Shown piece by piece: positions 9,301 through 22,481 of a stretch of 64,000 bases of DNA (position 1 is its first letter; every line of letters begins with the position of its first letter). The notes under the pieces are model-generated. The model was given only the letters and a program-made list of their open reading frames with translations, did not search any database and was not told the origin of the DNA. Position numbers and translations under genes: made by a program. Location of the stretch: contig CAJSYZ010000005.1 of the NCBI GenBank assembly GCA_910574455.1, forward strand, positions 6,510,001 through 6,574,000. Direction: 5' to 3'. Source of the DNA: Trichaptum fuscoviolaceum. Taxonomy: Eukaryota; Basidiomycota; Agaricomycetes; Hymenochaetales; Trichaptaceae.

Positions 9301-11917
9301 TGATTGCAAAATCATTGCCCGCGATCCGATGAAGACTTCTCTTCATGTTCCATTGCGAACTGTATACCACTCTCTTTATAGTTGCACTGAATAGCACTCG
9401 TTGCACTGAATAGCACTCGTTGCTTTTTTCGCTCCTGGTGGACCTCCAATTCTGGACTCTATCCGCTCCTTCCATAATCATCATTCGATCATTCTGAACT
9501 TCTATAAAACAGGGGCATTCGAAGCCCCACATTCCTAGTTCCTTGTTTCGTTTTAGATACCTGCGCACCAAACCCAACTATTCTTCCCCGAGACCGATGC
9601 CTCTCTTTGGGTTCATGTCGGGGGTTGACTCCGTCGCTCTTTTGTGGTAACAATTGTTTGCCGATGTTCGCCCGTAGAAACCCATATAACTTAGTAGTAA
9701 TCTTTATTATGCACCTTCACAATATGATATGGTGACATATTCTCATGCACTGCACAGAGTTAGTCTCCGGTTCGGGTTGCATATGAAGTATCCTTTGCTC
9801 TTAAAACATCATAGTACATGAGGAATCAGACGGTTGATGGGTTATTGTAGCCTCCATGGTACTATGAAAGGATCGCTTCGCTGGCGCCCGGCGCCCGGCG
9901 TGCATACTCGTTTTGAAAAGCAATTGGTCTGGTCATGCTCGATCAAACGAAAGTCGCACTATTCAAGTTGAACATCGGTCCTGGCAGTCCCCGGCGGATT
10001 ACGAATTTGGGCTAAGATCGAGAAAGTCTCTTCACATTGAGTTCGGCACCAATACATGTACACACAACACAAGTAGCGGGAAGAAATGTGGGGTTACAAC
10101 TTGTGAGACCATGTGTTCTTCAAAGATTTGATGCTTTGGACAGGTATCCCCACCAAAGTCCGGGAAGAAATGGCCTCAATGTCAGATAGCCCGCCGGGCC
10201 CTTCGGTTGATATGCATGGGGCTGTGAGTTTAGAGGAGTCTTGAAGCACATTTGAAAGCTGAACAATCACTAAAGGGAAAACATTATAGGCATTTACTGC
10301 TGGTAATAGTTATATGTAGACATATTTAATTTAGAATCGAGGGACACGCGAGATAAAGTTACTAGTCAAGGTATGACATCACCAACGGATCGGCATGGAA
10401 GTTCGCATGAAAGGCAAGATTAACGTGAATTGCGCCCGAATGCAACCCAGCTATAACTGCATAGCACTAAGTTCGGCCATTCGTAGAGAATTGATTCCGG
10501 AGTTTATTGGTTCATTGTTACAGCTGCTGGCATTAAAGGCACAATTCCACTCACTTCAAACTGAGTATCGTATTGTATACATTTACAGCGAAACGAGATT
10601 CAGATGTGGATGCGGACCGTGCGCTTGCCGCCGGAAGGTACCTCAGACAAAAAACACCATCAATGTACTTACTCTGTAGACACATCTTCGAGCAGCAACA
10701 CTGGCCTTAATACAAGAAATTGACTCAGGCCTAGAATTGCTACTAATTGAATCATTACCTACCGCACATTATCTTTCTCCGGTTCACAAGTCAGGGACTC
10801 GGACGTGCCAGTGTTGGGCAGTATGCTGGTGCTCTCCTACAATAATAATAGAGACCAAGTCATTGGATCATCAAGAGATACTACACGACCGCAGCGGCCA
10901 TGGGAGCAAAAATTTGCGAGGATATCTGGGTCTGCAACTGCGCATGATATAGGTGGATGTTTCGGAACCCGCACATCATGTTCCTATTCATTGTATGACA
11001 GCTCGCCGCTATCCTTGGCATCACGGACCAATACTTTGCGGCAACGCACAGGCAGCAGCTCACGAAGTATTAGATAAAGATTTGCCAATCAGATAGCTGC
11101 GAGATACAATATGATAGTGAGAACAGTGCGGACCGGGGCTATTGTACACAAGACCTCTCATATAGGACAAGTGTTTGTTGTGGAGTCCTTTGCACAATCA
11201 GGGACATCGTACCCTGCAAGGGTTAGATGTATGTCTTCCACCGCCATCATCAATACGTGGATACCACGTTCGACTCAGGGCCTATAAGGCGAGATGGCGG
11301 AGAAATGTTTCTACTGGCAATGGTTTCCTTGAAGGGGAGATGCTCCGTTGTCACGAGACATCTGCGCGAAAGTCGGATCATAACTGGAATTATGCTGTAG
11401 TTTCAGTCGACAGTTCAGCCGGCTTTAGGTTTGTTCCAATCTTCCAGTCGGTTTTGGAGAAACCGAAATATTCAACGCTACCCAACTGACTGATATGGGC
11501 TCGGGAGAATTGGACTGCAGGCCTGCTTTTACAATTATCGCGCTGTTCGCCAAATTTCACGCTGAGCGTACTTGGTTCGAAGCCCGAGGCCTTGCACATG
11601 GCTACAGGCTTGGAAGGCTGCACGCATAGAGCGGTTTATCTCTGCTTTCAATCAAGGGGTATTAGGTTCAGAGAATACTGTGGGGCGTACTACGAACCGG
11701 CATCAATACGCCTAAGCTAGAATACAAAAAGCTAGGAACACCAAGTGGAGGAAGAGGATATTATTACAAGGCGTTCGCGTGATGAACGACAGCATGATGG
11801 AGCGCGAAGAGTAAAAGGTGGTGGGTTATGATTGTATAATATATACGTGAAAGCCTGTATTCTGAATGGATATAGTCATGTGTACTTGCGACAATGGAAG
11901 AGCACTTACTCGGACTT
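9301..11917. other. Gene-poor 2.6-kb stretch
   Basis: No coding region is supported on either strand; open frames are short and have no motifs. The only clear structure is a 19-bp tandem duplication, listed separately although it lies at the start of this stretch, and a short GC-rich repeat (GGCGCCC twice) near 9887. This may be a decayed intergenic or transposon-derived region. Confidence 0.4.
9381..9423. repeat. 19-bp tandem duplication
   Basis: The unit GTTGCACTGAATAGCACTC occurs twice in perfect tandem (9381-9399 and 9400-9418), followed by the first five bases of a third unit. Confidence 0.9.
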
Positions 11918-12633
11918 TTACTTGTAGTTTAGGAAATAAGCTGATAATGCGGGCAGATCGGTAGTACTAGCGTCTGAGTACGCTTGTTTGCGAGTACCTG
12001 TAAACTTGAGGACCAGAACGGGACCCATCCATGCTCTCGGAGCAGCGCCCGAAGTCAAGCGTTGAGTTGCACGGTTGACAGGATAGCCCCTCGCCAGAGA
12101 AGTGGGGCAGTAGAACAGATGGAGCGGAAAACGAAGTGAGTCGTCATTGAGTCCTTTTGTTAGAACTACCGATTGAGGTTCAGATTCGGGAAAGAAATCC
12201 TGCACTAGAGGCGTTGGGCAAACCCCTTGTTGTGGTAATGCCGACGGTTGACAATGTATGGTCACCATCTGCGGACGCTCTTGAAGAAGGTATGTCAACC
12301 AGAGATTTTATAAAAGAGAATTCTGTGTTAGTTCACCTTGTTCAACGAGAAACAAAAGTGCCGTTACAGTAACTAGACGTGGTGATTGGCATATAGTTCC
12401 AGCAAGGAGTTGGTAGGGTACAGGTCGAGTTACACTTGCTACGAAGCACTCATGCTGGTGCCGCGGCCAATCCTGTGTGGTGGAGTGGGTTTACACCGAT
12501 GTCTTTCGGGTGTATCGGAAGCGAAGCTTACGCTTTCAAGGTGTTGCGGGCTACAGTACCATTCCTTTTTGCAGCGGCTACACCACGTAGTAGTCGGCCG
12601 AGAGCAAACAGTGCAAGGATATTTTGCGGACAT
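11918..12633 (-). CDS. MYND-type zinc-finger protein
   Basis: Small MYND zinc-finger protein, likely a protein-protein interaction factor. Exons on the minus strand: 12633-12532, 12472-12436, 12372-12337 and 12279-11918, totalling 178 residues. The MYND finger fills residues 7-43: CTVC, then CSRC, YCSPQH, and after intron 1 DWPRHQHEC, giving the C-x2-C / C-x2-C / C-x3-H / H-x3-C ligand set. Downstream come VTALLFLVEQERPQMVTIHC and a conserved block with PTPLVQDFFPESEPQSV, FPLHLFYCP and APRAWMGPVLVLKF. As I recall, this architecture recurs as an expanded family in Agaricomycetes; its function is unknown. The introns are 59, 63 and 57 nt. The start was set at the ATG of MSAKYPC; a longer in-frame start exists 36 bases upstream but adds residues atypical for the family. 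Confidence 0.88.
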
Positions 12634-15600
12634 CTGAGGGTAGTTATGTGAGTGAGGATTTAGCAGCATTTGTTCCCGTCGCTTTATACCTGCTAAAGTG
12701 GAACTGCTATTTGTCCATCAGTATTCGGCTGCCGATCGTAAACCTTTTACTGCCAGCACCAGTTCCTACGATGGAGGTACAGTCCCATTCAAACTTCGGC
12801 AATCACGGTCGTATATAATAGAGCGCGATCTCAGAGATTGTACGGTCAAAGGGTCCTAAGGGTCCACCCATGTCTACAGATCAATGTGTGAGGGCAGCAT
12901 CGTGCCCGAACCAAGAATCCTGCATATCGATCGAATAGAACAGAGACCATGAGCTTTGGATCTCCAAAAATCTTCCCGATAGTTGTACAGTTATTCCGAT
13001 GAACCTGACGAACCTGAGAAGCACACTAACAAGGTGCGTAAAGATATTTGCTATCACCCATAATCGCATCCAGCTCTCGAACAAACTCATTAATCAAAGC
13101 AATAAATGAATCAAATATTTAATCAGCTTTATGACAATACAATTAATATGACACAACAATAAAACTCACCTGAGAGGAGAATGAGGAAGTCCGAAACCAC
13201 ACATCGCCTTGCGTAGGTAGCCAGCTAGTTGCGCTTTGATGGGATTGTTTTCTTGCGGCTATTCTTGGACCAGGCGGGGCCTTTGCTCCCAGAGGGCATC
13301 GGCCCTTCAGAGGTCATCCATAGACCGTATCCACTAAGGCAAGATCTCGTGCAGACCACCGATACGAACGTCCGACAGCCGCCGCATGGTAGAGAGAGTT
13401 TCCGCGAGATATTTCATCTGACAAATTACAATAGCCAGACCTGCAGCCTCAATAAACTTCATGTGCATAAAGTGATCGATAGAAGCTTATCAAGGTCCAG
13501 CGGTGATAAAAGGGCATGATGGCCGTTATACCAAGCGAGCAAGAGATGACTGACAGTGGGAAAAATTGATCGAGCACACAATCATCGTTCCCCTGGGGCT
13601 GGGCTATTCGGATGTAAGATGTCCAGCCAAGACCGGAATGGAAAGCAATTGACCAGAAGGTAGTCTTTGTCCACTTTGACGCACGACGCAAGTTCACGAA
13701 GTGCATCCATAGCAATGCCAAATAATCGGTCAGAGGATGCGGATATGTTATGCCTTGAATGCTTGGTCTTCTATCAGCATGATTGAGTTTCATTGCGGTC
13801 ATGTTATGATTGCGAGTGCTTACCTGCCCGGTCGATCCAGTTCCATCCGCAATTTATTTTCCTGTCTTTCGATTTCGGCCTGAACAAGCCGTGCCATGGT
13901 TCATAATGCGCCACTGGATCGCACACGGCCGAGTAACACACACTCAGGCTTCATGCTACTAGCCACATTGTCGTTGTGTCAATACTACCAGAGTTCGACA
14001 GTATTTGAGGGGTTTTGTCACGTTGAACGAGAGCTACAACGCGATATATTGTTAGCTTACGAGGCAGAAAGAGATCAAGGAGAATACCTTTGATATCAAT
14101 GCATTTGTGTGCCAGCTTCCACGAGGTGCAAAAGCTGGGCGTATGTGTGCGCGTAGATGTGCTGTGAAGGCTGGAAGCGAACATATTATTTCTGGCACAC
14201 GGCTGATGGTTAACCTAAACGATAGTATGATCAGCTTGCCCACGGGAAGAGTCCGCGGACTTTCAAACTAGCCTCCGAGCCCGAGCGTCGGAGGATCTTG
14301 TCGATGCTAGCTAGCCAGCAAGCTGCACATGGAGAATACATATCTTACCCGTGGTTTACAAGCTCTATCGACAGTTTCACGTTCAATATAAGCAAAAGCC
14401 GGTATACGATCGTTTGCTTATAGAATACAGTGTGTCTTAACGCTTCTTCGTTTGCTCATCGCGGTACCCCATAGCCGCCTGGAAAGACATCGGCATCGGG
14501 AGTTATAGTAGTTAGGAGCGGGGAGGTGATATATATAATGTGATGCTTACAAGTCTCCCGCATATATAGCATGCGTGCCCCAAGGCCGTTATTCTGGCAG
14601 CGGCCCTAGGTTGTTGCATCACTACATACTAGTACTTTTACCACACTGGCAACCATGTTGAATATGGAGGAGATTAACAAGAAGTGCAGAAAGGCGTAAG
14701 AACGAGACAGCAAAGCAACCGATTTGGAGCGTTGAATGATCAAAGTCGCTGAAGTTATTGTCAAGTGTTTTCCGATCCAGAACTTGTTTAGTAGAGTGAT
14801 GAACAGAGTTCGGAAAGTGGATGGCGCAGCAAAGACATGAACTTCAGACTCGGAGGATGTAACGAAGTGTGCTATTATAGAATTTTCTCACGCCGCCGCT
14901 ACTACTGCAAGCCTAACTATGTAGTAGAAACTTCGCTGGCCAAACAAACTATGTACTATGTAGTATGTATGTAGTAGCACTAATGTCAGTGTCTTAAGGT
15001 ATGACAATTTCAATGGTATCTATAGTTAAGCATGATGAGTGTATACCGCAATAACAACGTCTGATGGCAAACACGATAAGACTCCTTGGGATCGATTCGA
15101 GGAGGAGGGGAAGGAGGTTCTACGCGCAATTTGATATCCCTGAACATCACCGGGTGGCAGCGAGGCTATTGCACACTATCAAGGGATGGGGGTGGACGTA
15201 GTGAATGAGGATAAGCACTGTGCTTGATTATACACTTACATATTCGGAACCGGTGGACAAAGGTCCCCCTTTGTTCACAACATCGTACAGAGCATCCTGA
15301 AAGAGGCTGTGGGTGATATTGTGTCTGGGGCTCTTCTGAGAGCTATTGCAGATGTAGACGACGGGCGTATAAGAAGTTGAAGGTGCCACGATGAAGAAAG
15401 TAGCAGAACCTGGCGTGACATATTGATGGATAGGCAATCGCATAAGTTGCTTCCAGCATATAAAGCCCCGAGACTGCGGTAATGAGGCAGTAGAGGCAAT
15501 GGCTTCAATTATTTCCGAATGCATGGACTGGCTTCTCGTCTTATTTGTCGTAAAAATGATAACATCGGTATGTTTCAGACGCACGAGACTGTATATGCGG

Positions 15601-15967
15601 GCACCCTAGCATTTTCTAATGGAAGGGCATATACTGAGCATAGCTAAGAGGTTAGTTCTTGTACGCACAATATCCGTTCGAGCGGCAAGAAAGATGAATA
15701 TGATCGCTTCCTTAGTTCAACACCCAAGCAGGTTCTTTGTTTCGTAGTTTGATTCTGACCGAGGCATGAGTATTCACAGCTCTGAGATAGGGCAAAGGTT
15801 GAATAACAGGAGCTTTCGGCAGCGTGATGTTGTGGAACGCCAATGGTATAGTGCCTTATTGAATAGGAACTGTATGTTCTCGAAGATTCGCCATATTCAT
15901 GACGGACCAGGCGAGTTTAGAGAAGAAGATTTAGCTTGAAGCTTATGCAATGCAGGGTAGACTGTAC
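12634..15967. other. Gene-poor 3.3-kb stretch
   Basis: Open frames of 60-118 codons occur on both strands. The longest on the minus strand (15228-15584 and 13449-13802) have protein-like composition, but I can neither extend them through splice sites nor recognise them. A short TATGTAGTAG-rich tract lies near 14930-14975. I therefore report no gene here. Confidence 0.35.
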
Positions 15968-16246
15968 TCATCTTCCGACGAGCCGCAGCAAAATACTTCT
16001 CAATGTTGTACTGCCATGGTCCGCAAGTGAGGGGAGGTACATCCGAAGTCTACAGATGGCAGCGGCTTTATCGTCTACAGCGTAAGCTCCTAGGGTGTAT
16101 ACCTGTGCGTGGTATGAAATACAGTACAAGCAGTTTAGATACGCTTGTGATATAAGTGGTTCTTTTAACAAGAGAAGGTGAGTGTAGAGTGTTACGGTAG
16201 TAGCTGCCTTGATTGAAGAGGAGGTCTCCGTTGGGGTCGACGCCAT
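15968..16246 (-). CDS. Hypothetical protein, divergent from ATG18
   Basis: An uninterrupted frame opens with MASTPTETSSSIKAATT at 16246 and ends RSILLRLVGR about 92 codons later. It is not recognised. A second reading is possible in which the last exon uses another frame, giving PWQYNIEKYFAAARRKM and ending SLNSPGPS near 15900; both readings look protein-like, and I could not settle the splicing. The start lies only 106 bp from the ATG18 start on the opposite strand. The gene is tentative. Confidence 0.3.
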   Translation of the reverse strand: MASTPTETSSSIKAATTVTLYTHLLLLKEPLISQAYLNCLYCISYHAQVYTLGAYAVDDKAAAICRLRMYLPSLADHGSTTLRSILLRLVGR

Positions 16247-16352
16247 TATGTCCAAATAGACCAAAACTAGTGCCGTTTACGGTCAGTACAGATACGGCAA
16301 CACCGTCATCTTCAAGCCAAATGACTTAGCTGCTACCATCGAACTGGCAAAC

Positions 16353-18016
16353 ATGCTGCCCCATGCTGAGCGGACAAACTCGAACATGTTGTTCGCAAAC
16401 TTCAATCAAGACTTCACGTACGCCCGCTAGCTTACTTTAAATGTACTATAGCAGTCTTATTTCGCGACGGATAGGTGCATCTCTGTTGGTACCACGAAAG
16501 GCTACAGTATAACGAACTGCGATCCATTCGGACGCGTTTATACCATGAGTGAGCTGTACTCGGAGTAATGCATGTCATGATGCTAAATTTCTGTATGCTT
16601 CTAGATGATGGTGCTCGTGGAATAGTGGAGATGTTGTTTTGTACATCGCTCATTGCGCTTGTAGGCGCTGCGGACCAGCCACAGTCGAGTCCTCGTAAGC
16701 TGCAGATAGTGAATACGAAGGTGTGTAAGCCCTTAAATTCTGTGGAATACATGGCTTATAATCGAAGGGCGGCTAGAGGCAATCCATGATCTGCGAGCTG
16801 CTATTTCCATCGTCAATTCTTTCAGTTAAACTCAATCGGAAGGTTCTCGTGGTAGTCTTAGAGAACGAGATCTATATTTATGATATATCGAATATGCGTC
16901 TAATGCATGTTATTGAAACAACGCCTAACCCAGAAGGTACGAGTGCAAGCTGAATCGCTTCTGCTGTCATACTGATGGTTGGTATGTAGCTGTTTGTGCA
17001 CTCTCTCCGTCTGCCGATTCGTCTTTCCTCGCATACCCATCACCAGTCCCTTCCCCGACTTCTCCCCTATCACAACCATCATCAGCAACCCAAGCACCTC
17101 CTACGACACAACAGTCAGGCGATGTCATTTTGTTTTCGCCACGGACCCTAACCGTCGCGAATGTCATACAAGCCCACAAATCGCCAATCTCCTTCCTTTC
17201 CATCAATCAGACGGGTACAATGCTTGCAACTGCATCAGACAAAGGGACGGTCATTCGTGTATGGAGCATACCCGGTGCGGAGAAGCTATACCAATTTCGG
17301 CGGGGTACTCGAGAAGCGCGAATATACTCGATGAACTTCAATGCTATGTCTACTTTATTAGCTGTCAGTTCGGCGCATGACACCGTGCATATCTTCAAAC
17401 TTGGATCTTCTAAGTCTTCCGGATCGTCAAATGGAAAGAGCGCGCCACCACTTAGTCCTTCTGCTTCGATAGACAGTAGGGAGGGCCAACTGGAAGGCGG
17501 ATATGAAGCGTACATTGACGGGAAGAAGAAGGGCAGCAGTGTTTCGTATGTTCCGTACGGCCTATTCATCAGTAACTATCGTTACTGAACTATGCATTAA
17601 GGTCGAGTCTTCGACGACATTCCATGAAACTAACAAAAAATATCACATCTTCTGTCGGTGGATATCTTCCTAACACATTGACAGAAATGTGGGAGCCATC
17701 GCGAGACTTTGCTTTCTTAAAACTTCCGGTGACCGGGGCACGGTGCGTGGTGGCCATTAGTGGGTACGTATTCCAGCTTCTTGAGAAACACATGGACTCG
17801 TCTGATTATTCTATGGTTAGGACTATGCCTCATGTCATGGTCATCTCATCAGAAGGCTATTTCTACTCTTATAATATTGACTTGGAGAATGGCGGAGAAT
17901 GTTCATTAATGAAGCAATACAGGTTAGTTTGTCCATCTCTACCGTATGCATCTTTCCTAATTACTATACGCAGCTTGCTGGATTCAGCGGAGGAGTCGGC
18001 AGGCTTGATCGAATAG
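16353..18016 (+). CDS. ATG18: Atg18/WIPI PROPPIN, autophagy protein
   Basis: PROPPIN beta-propeller that binds PI3P and PI(3,5)P2 on autophagic and vacuolar membranes. Exons: 16353-16417, 16475-16548, 16605-16720, 16777-16936, 16990-17545, 17602-17763, 17821-17922 and 17974-18016, for 425 residues. The diagnostic phosphoinositide motif FRRG lies at about residues 241-244 in the context [14 protein letters not shown]. Other conserved pieces are [35 protein letters not shown] and [14 protein letters not shown]. The C-terminus is [14 protein letters not shown]. The start is the first ATG in frame (MLPHAERTN); the second candidate is [10 protein letters not shown] at 16386. The frame is open upstream to a stop near 16258 with no other ATG. 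A Ser/Gly-rich loop near residues 290-340 is typical of the family. Confidence is high. Confidence 0.95.
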
Positions 18017-18415
18017 TGGTCCCTTTGGATTTCATTCTGATCTCCGTATTATATCTCTTATGTCCCTTCTTCTCTACATACGAGTCTTATGAATTATGTA
18101 TAGCTTTCGGAGATTGTAGTTAAATAGTTAGTTAATGGAAGTATCTCTTTAGTGCAGATGCTCAGGGCCGGCGATTTGGCGTTTGTATCCAGAAATAGCT
18201 TGAACTTGAAAGAGTCAGATGCGGTCTGTTGGTTCAACGGCTGCGCTTGCTACGGAGCCTACAGTTGACCCGTTTTGACTGCATACGCCCAAGTCAGATC
18301 TAGACATTGAATCCTGGCGTGGCAAGCTTTAAAAGGCGGCAGCATCTTCTGCCTCCAACACTCATCTTGGTCCTCTATCGTCTCAACGGCTTTTACGCGA
18401 CGTCTCCAAAGCACC
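18017..18415. other. ATG18-TRL1 intergenic region
   Basis: About 400 bp with a CT-rich segment before the TRL1 start codon. No gene is seen; it is the presumed TRL1 promoter. Confidence 0.5.
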
Positions 18416-21250
18416 ATGGCTCCTTTACTTTCCGAAGTTGATCACAAGCTCGTCTCTGAGCTCTTTACTCTATCAAAGAAGAACAAGAAACTCGTTAATT
18501 CGACATCGTACCAAGCCCCGGACGCGCCCGAGATGACAATTCGAAGCTGGAAGATGAATGAGTACAAGTACTATGATGTACCGTCGCCTTTCCCTACTCT
18601 TGCTCGAGGCTTGTTCACCACCTGGGTTCCTGATGAGCCGACCAGCGCCGAAGGGGATGAGAAGGGCAAGTATCGAATAGTAGCGAGAGGTTATGACAAG
18701 TTCTTTAATATTGGAGAGGTGCCATGGACAACAGTGAGTTTCTTGCACTCTGTAACTTATTTGTTTTGCATAAGATGTATTGTTTTCCAAACTTCGAACA
18801 TCTTCGCGTTCTACTCTCTCCGAAATGCTTCATCGTCCTCAGAAATTTATGAGATCTATGCAGTTTGTATACATCGTTAGCGCACCGTGACATTTTGTTT
18901 TATTCATTATTATCAGATCCATCATATCGGGAAGAAGATCAACAGCTAACCTATTTCTCGTTGTCTCCAGTGGGATGCTCTGCAAAAACACACCAGTCCT
19001 CCTTACGTTATGACTCTCAAATCCAATGGGTGCATCATTTTCATCGCACCTCTATCAGCAACAAAGGTCGTGGTCACGTCAAAACATTCACTTGGCCCTA
19101 TACAAAACGCAGAAGTTAGCCATGCACAAAGGGGAGAGTATTGGCTTAAGGAACACTTAAAACGAAAGGGGCGATCTGTTGAGGACTTGGCGGAGACTCT
19201 GTGGAATAATAATTGGACTGCTATTGCAGAGGTGAGTAAGTGGCTCTTCAGACAAAGATTATCGTTGTTCAACTATTCTCTAGTTATGTGACGACTCCTT
19301 CGAGGAACATGTCCTACCATACTCTCCGGAGAAAACCGGCCTTCATTTGCATGGAATTAATGAAACTACGGGAGCTTTCAAAACGCTCACATCGGACAAA
19401 GTCACACAGTTTGCAAAGGATTGGGGGTTCATCGAGACTGCGTACCATACGGTCAACTCCATCGACGAGGTTCGGGCCTTTTCCGACAAGATTGCTAAGG
19501 AAGGGAAGTGGAACGACGAGGCAATCGAAGGATTCGTTGTCCGCTGCCACGTTACGGAATCGAGCAAGCAAGATCGCAATTCGCCTCCTTACCCTCCCGG
19601 TTCTTCCTTCTTCTTCAAGGTCAAGTACGATGAACCTTACATGACGTACCGTGATTGGCGAGAGATTACGAAAAAGCTACTTGGTGCGAAAGGTCCAGTA
19701 CGCGAAGTGTCGATCCCGAAGTCGAAACTTCGCCGGCCCGAATCGCATTTGTACCTGAAATGGGTCCGCGACGAGATCATTCGCGACCGCAGGCAGTTCG
19801 CAGGGTATAACAATGGAACGGGCATTATCGCCACAAGGGAACGTTTTCTGCAGTGGCTTGCTACACATAATTCTGGGTCAAAAGAGAATCCCGATCAAAT
19901 AGGACAATCTTCGAAAGGGTCGGCTATCGATGGGAATCGAGGTGGTCAACAAGAAAGGGTGTTTGGGAAGACCGTGATCGTGCCTGTCGCCATTCCTGGC
20001 TCCGGTAGGTGTTGGAGTTTTTCAATATTGACTCCATGCTGAAATGTACTTCAGGGAAAACAGCAGTATCAGTGGCGTTGAAACATCTGTTCGGTTTCGG
20101 CCACGTCCAGAGCGACGACATTCAGGCAAAGAAACCGGCACCTTTATTCTTGAAGAATGTCGCTGATGAACTTAAAACTCATGATGTCGTGATTGCAGAC
20201 AAGTGCGTTCGTTTGTAACTTTACCAACTAACCATTCACGAGCTTACCTGAGCTCAATTCAGGAATAACCATTTGAAGCAGCATCGGCAAGGCCTTCGTC
20301 AAACAACCGATAAACTTCGCCCTCCTGTCCGTCTTTTGGCCTTATACTGGAAATTGGATAAGCCACCAGCAATGGTACATCGTATTTGTGGGGACAGGGT
20401 AGTACATCGTGGAGATAACCACCAATCACTCCTGGCTGATGCCGAAGCGAAGAAGCACGAAGAAGTTATCTGGATGTTTATCAATCAGACAGAGGAGCTT
20501 GAAGACAACGAAGTCGATGAAATCGTGGACATGGATATCGAGGACAACCTTGAGCGCATGGTTGATAGGGCTGTCGATGCGTGCGTACGAGTCCTGGGCC
20601 TACAGAAGCCTTCCGAGGAAGAAATTGGGAGGGCACTGGCAGCTGCGCGCTCGTACACGCCGTCGAGAAAGGGTGAGATCCAAGCCCAGACCAAAAAGAA
20701 GGGACCGTACATCCGATATTTCGCAATCCTTCCAGAGATTGATTTAGAGGATGTTTTGAATGAAAGGCTGTCAGAAGAGGACGTTCCAGAACCGGCTCAA
20801 AAGATCTGGGGAGCGATCGTCGGCAACAAGAGGGTAACACAAGTCCCGCATATCACTCTGGTCCACCAAAAGGCATTGCCCGGTGAACAAGAGCTATGGA
20901 ATCGCTGTAACCGGCTTTTCTTAGACGACTCTCCACCAACCTTCGAATTCGAGGTTGGACACCTCCTGTACGACGGCCGACTTATGGCGCTCACTGTGGA
21001 AAACCTGAGAGCCGCAGCGAATCCTGATGAGGACACTAACAAGGATGCTCTAGACTTCGTGTCCAAGCTCAGCCCAGAACTTGCGTCCAAGCTACACATC
21101 ACAGTCGGTACCCGCTCCAACGATATCAACCCTTTCGAGGCTCGTTCCCTCGTAGAAGCCTGGAAGAAGGGTGAAGCACCGAAGGATGCTGGTGCCCTGT
21201 CACTGAAGGGCCTCGTAATCAAAGGTAGAGTAAAGGGTCAAATCCAATAA
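18416..21250 (+). CDS. TRL1: Fungal tRNA ligase Trl1
   Basis: Trifunctional tRNA ligase that heals and seals spliced tRNA halves (and HAC1-type mRNA in yeast). Exons: 18416-18733, 18971-19231, 19284-20004, 20055-20202 and 20263-21250, for 811 residues. The N-terminal adenylyltransferase carries the KxxG site KSNG near residue 123. The kinase domain has the P-loop PGSGKT at about residues 431-436, split by intron 3. The C-terminal cyclic phosphodiesterase has two HxT motifs, in PHITLVH (about residue 678) and KLHITVGT (about residue 759). All three activities therefore look intact. Intron 1 is 237 nt, much longer than the others (49-60 nt), but the flanking residues VPWTT and WDALQKHTSPPY join as in the family, so I see no missing exon. 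Confidence is very high. Confidence 0.95.
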
Positions 21251-22479
21251 ATAAAATATCTGTACGTGATGGCTCTCAATTGTTTCGCTTTACGCTTCCA
21301 CTTCCAGTTCCCATCGCAATTGTATACTATATAACATCACAGCTCATCTCTTTGCTTGTTTATCCGCAACCACTACTCATCGCCTCGCCCTACATCGCAT
21401 ATCTGTGACGTAAATTGTATGTAGACATATATGAAGAAATATAACCAGTAAAAGCATTCGTGTCACAAACCTTTGGGATTCCGTCCGGGGCAATGTGCAT
21501 TCCGGCGAACGCGTTAGTGCTGAATGAAACTGAGTCTTGTGAAGTGTCTACATAGTAGTACACGATGTGGAACGCAAATTTCCGCTTCGTATGGAGCAAT
21601 AGACCATGAAGAGCACATCTCCTCAACAATTGCTTCATCGAGTCAGAGCTCCAGTCTGAGCCTTCGTTTTATTATCTACATAGTTCTGTACACAGCAACG
21701 GAGGCTCTTGAAGGTTTGAGTTCTCGAAACTTCCGGTCCCGATAACGAAGATGACTACAGTGGACTCTTGACTAATTTGACTCTGTATCGGAGCAAATAA
21801 CTGGTAAGGTGATCGCGTCCAGTGGGCCAGTGTGACCTGATTTCGGGCGACTCGGAGGAAGGAAGATAAAGAGATCGCTCGGAGTAGGACAATCCTTTTT
21901 GAGAGACACTAGGCGGGCAGTCATATAGTAGTCATTCTCATTGTATACCGTGACCAAAGCCGCGATAGCATCGAGCTGTAGCAGATGGTGAAAGTTTTGG
22001 AGACTACCGTGACGGTGGGCAAGAAGTTACAGAGAATGATCATAATGAGTTCTGAGTAGACGTCACATAATGAGTATGTTCTTTCCAGAGAAATAGATCC
22101 AGCTTTCTAAAGATAATCGTTCCACAGGATATACGCGTGTGTTTGTGGGTGTGCAAAAAAGGATGGTTGATAAATCTGGGTCGAATGAAGGAAACATTCG
22201 AACTCCGACTCGGAAACCCCGGCATAGTAGTAACTGCCAGTGGCATGCCAGTGATCATTCCGGTGCCGATCATGATTCCGGTTGAACGAGACGTCGGAAA
22301 TCATCTTCTGCCATGCTTAGCAATCTTCACTCACCGGCAGTCAAGCTATATGATCGCTGTCGTACTCCAAGAACTAATCTTTTTATCTTAGTGGCGCGTC
22401 CTGACCAACGAGTTCCGCCTCGATCTTGAAACGCGATATGTCGAAGCCAACTTCATCATTCTAATGTCCCTTGCCTAGC
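21251..22479. other. Gene-poor 1.2-kb stretch
   Basis: Downstream of TRL1. Open frames are short and unrecognised on both strands, and no tRNA or repeat was found. It ends at the TA-flanked inverted-repeat element. Confidence 0.4.
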
Positions 22480-22481
22480 TA

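Noticed and set aside
11390..11623. Minus-strand frame containing KASGFEPSTLSVK
   Set aside because: It resembles recurrent spurious translations more than a gene; no splice extension or domain.
13449..13802. 118-codon minus-strand frame
   Set aside because: Composition is plausible, but no start context, splice partner or family match could be found.
15228..15584. 118-codon minus-strand frame
   Set aside because: Same reason: no motif and no linkable exons in a gene-poor stretch.
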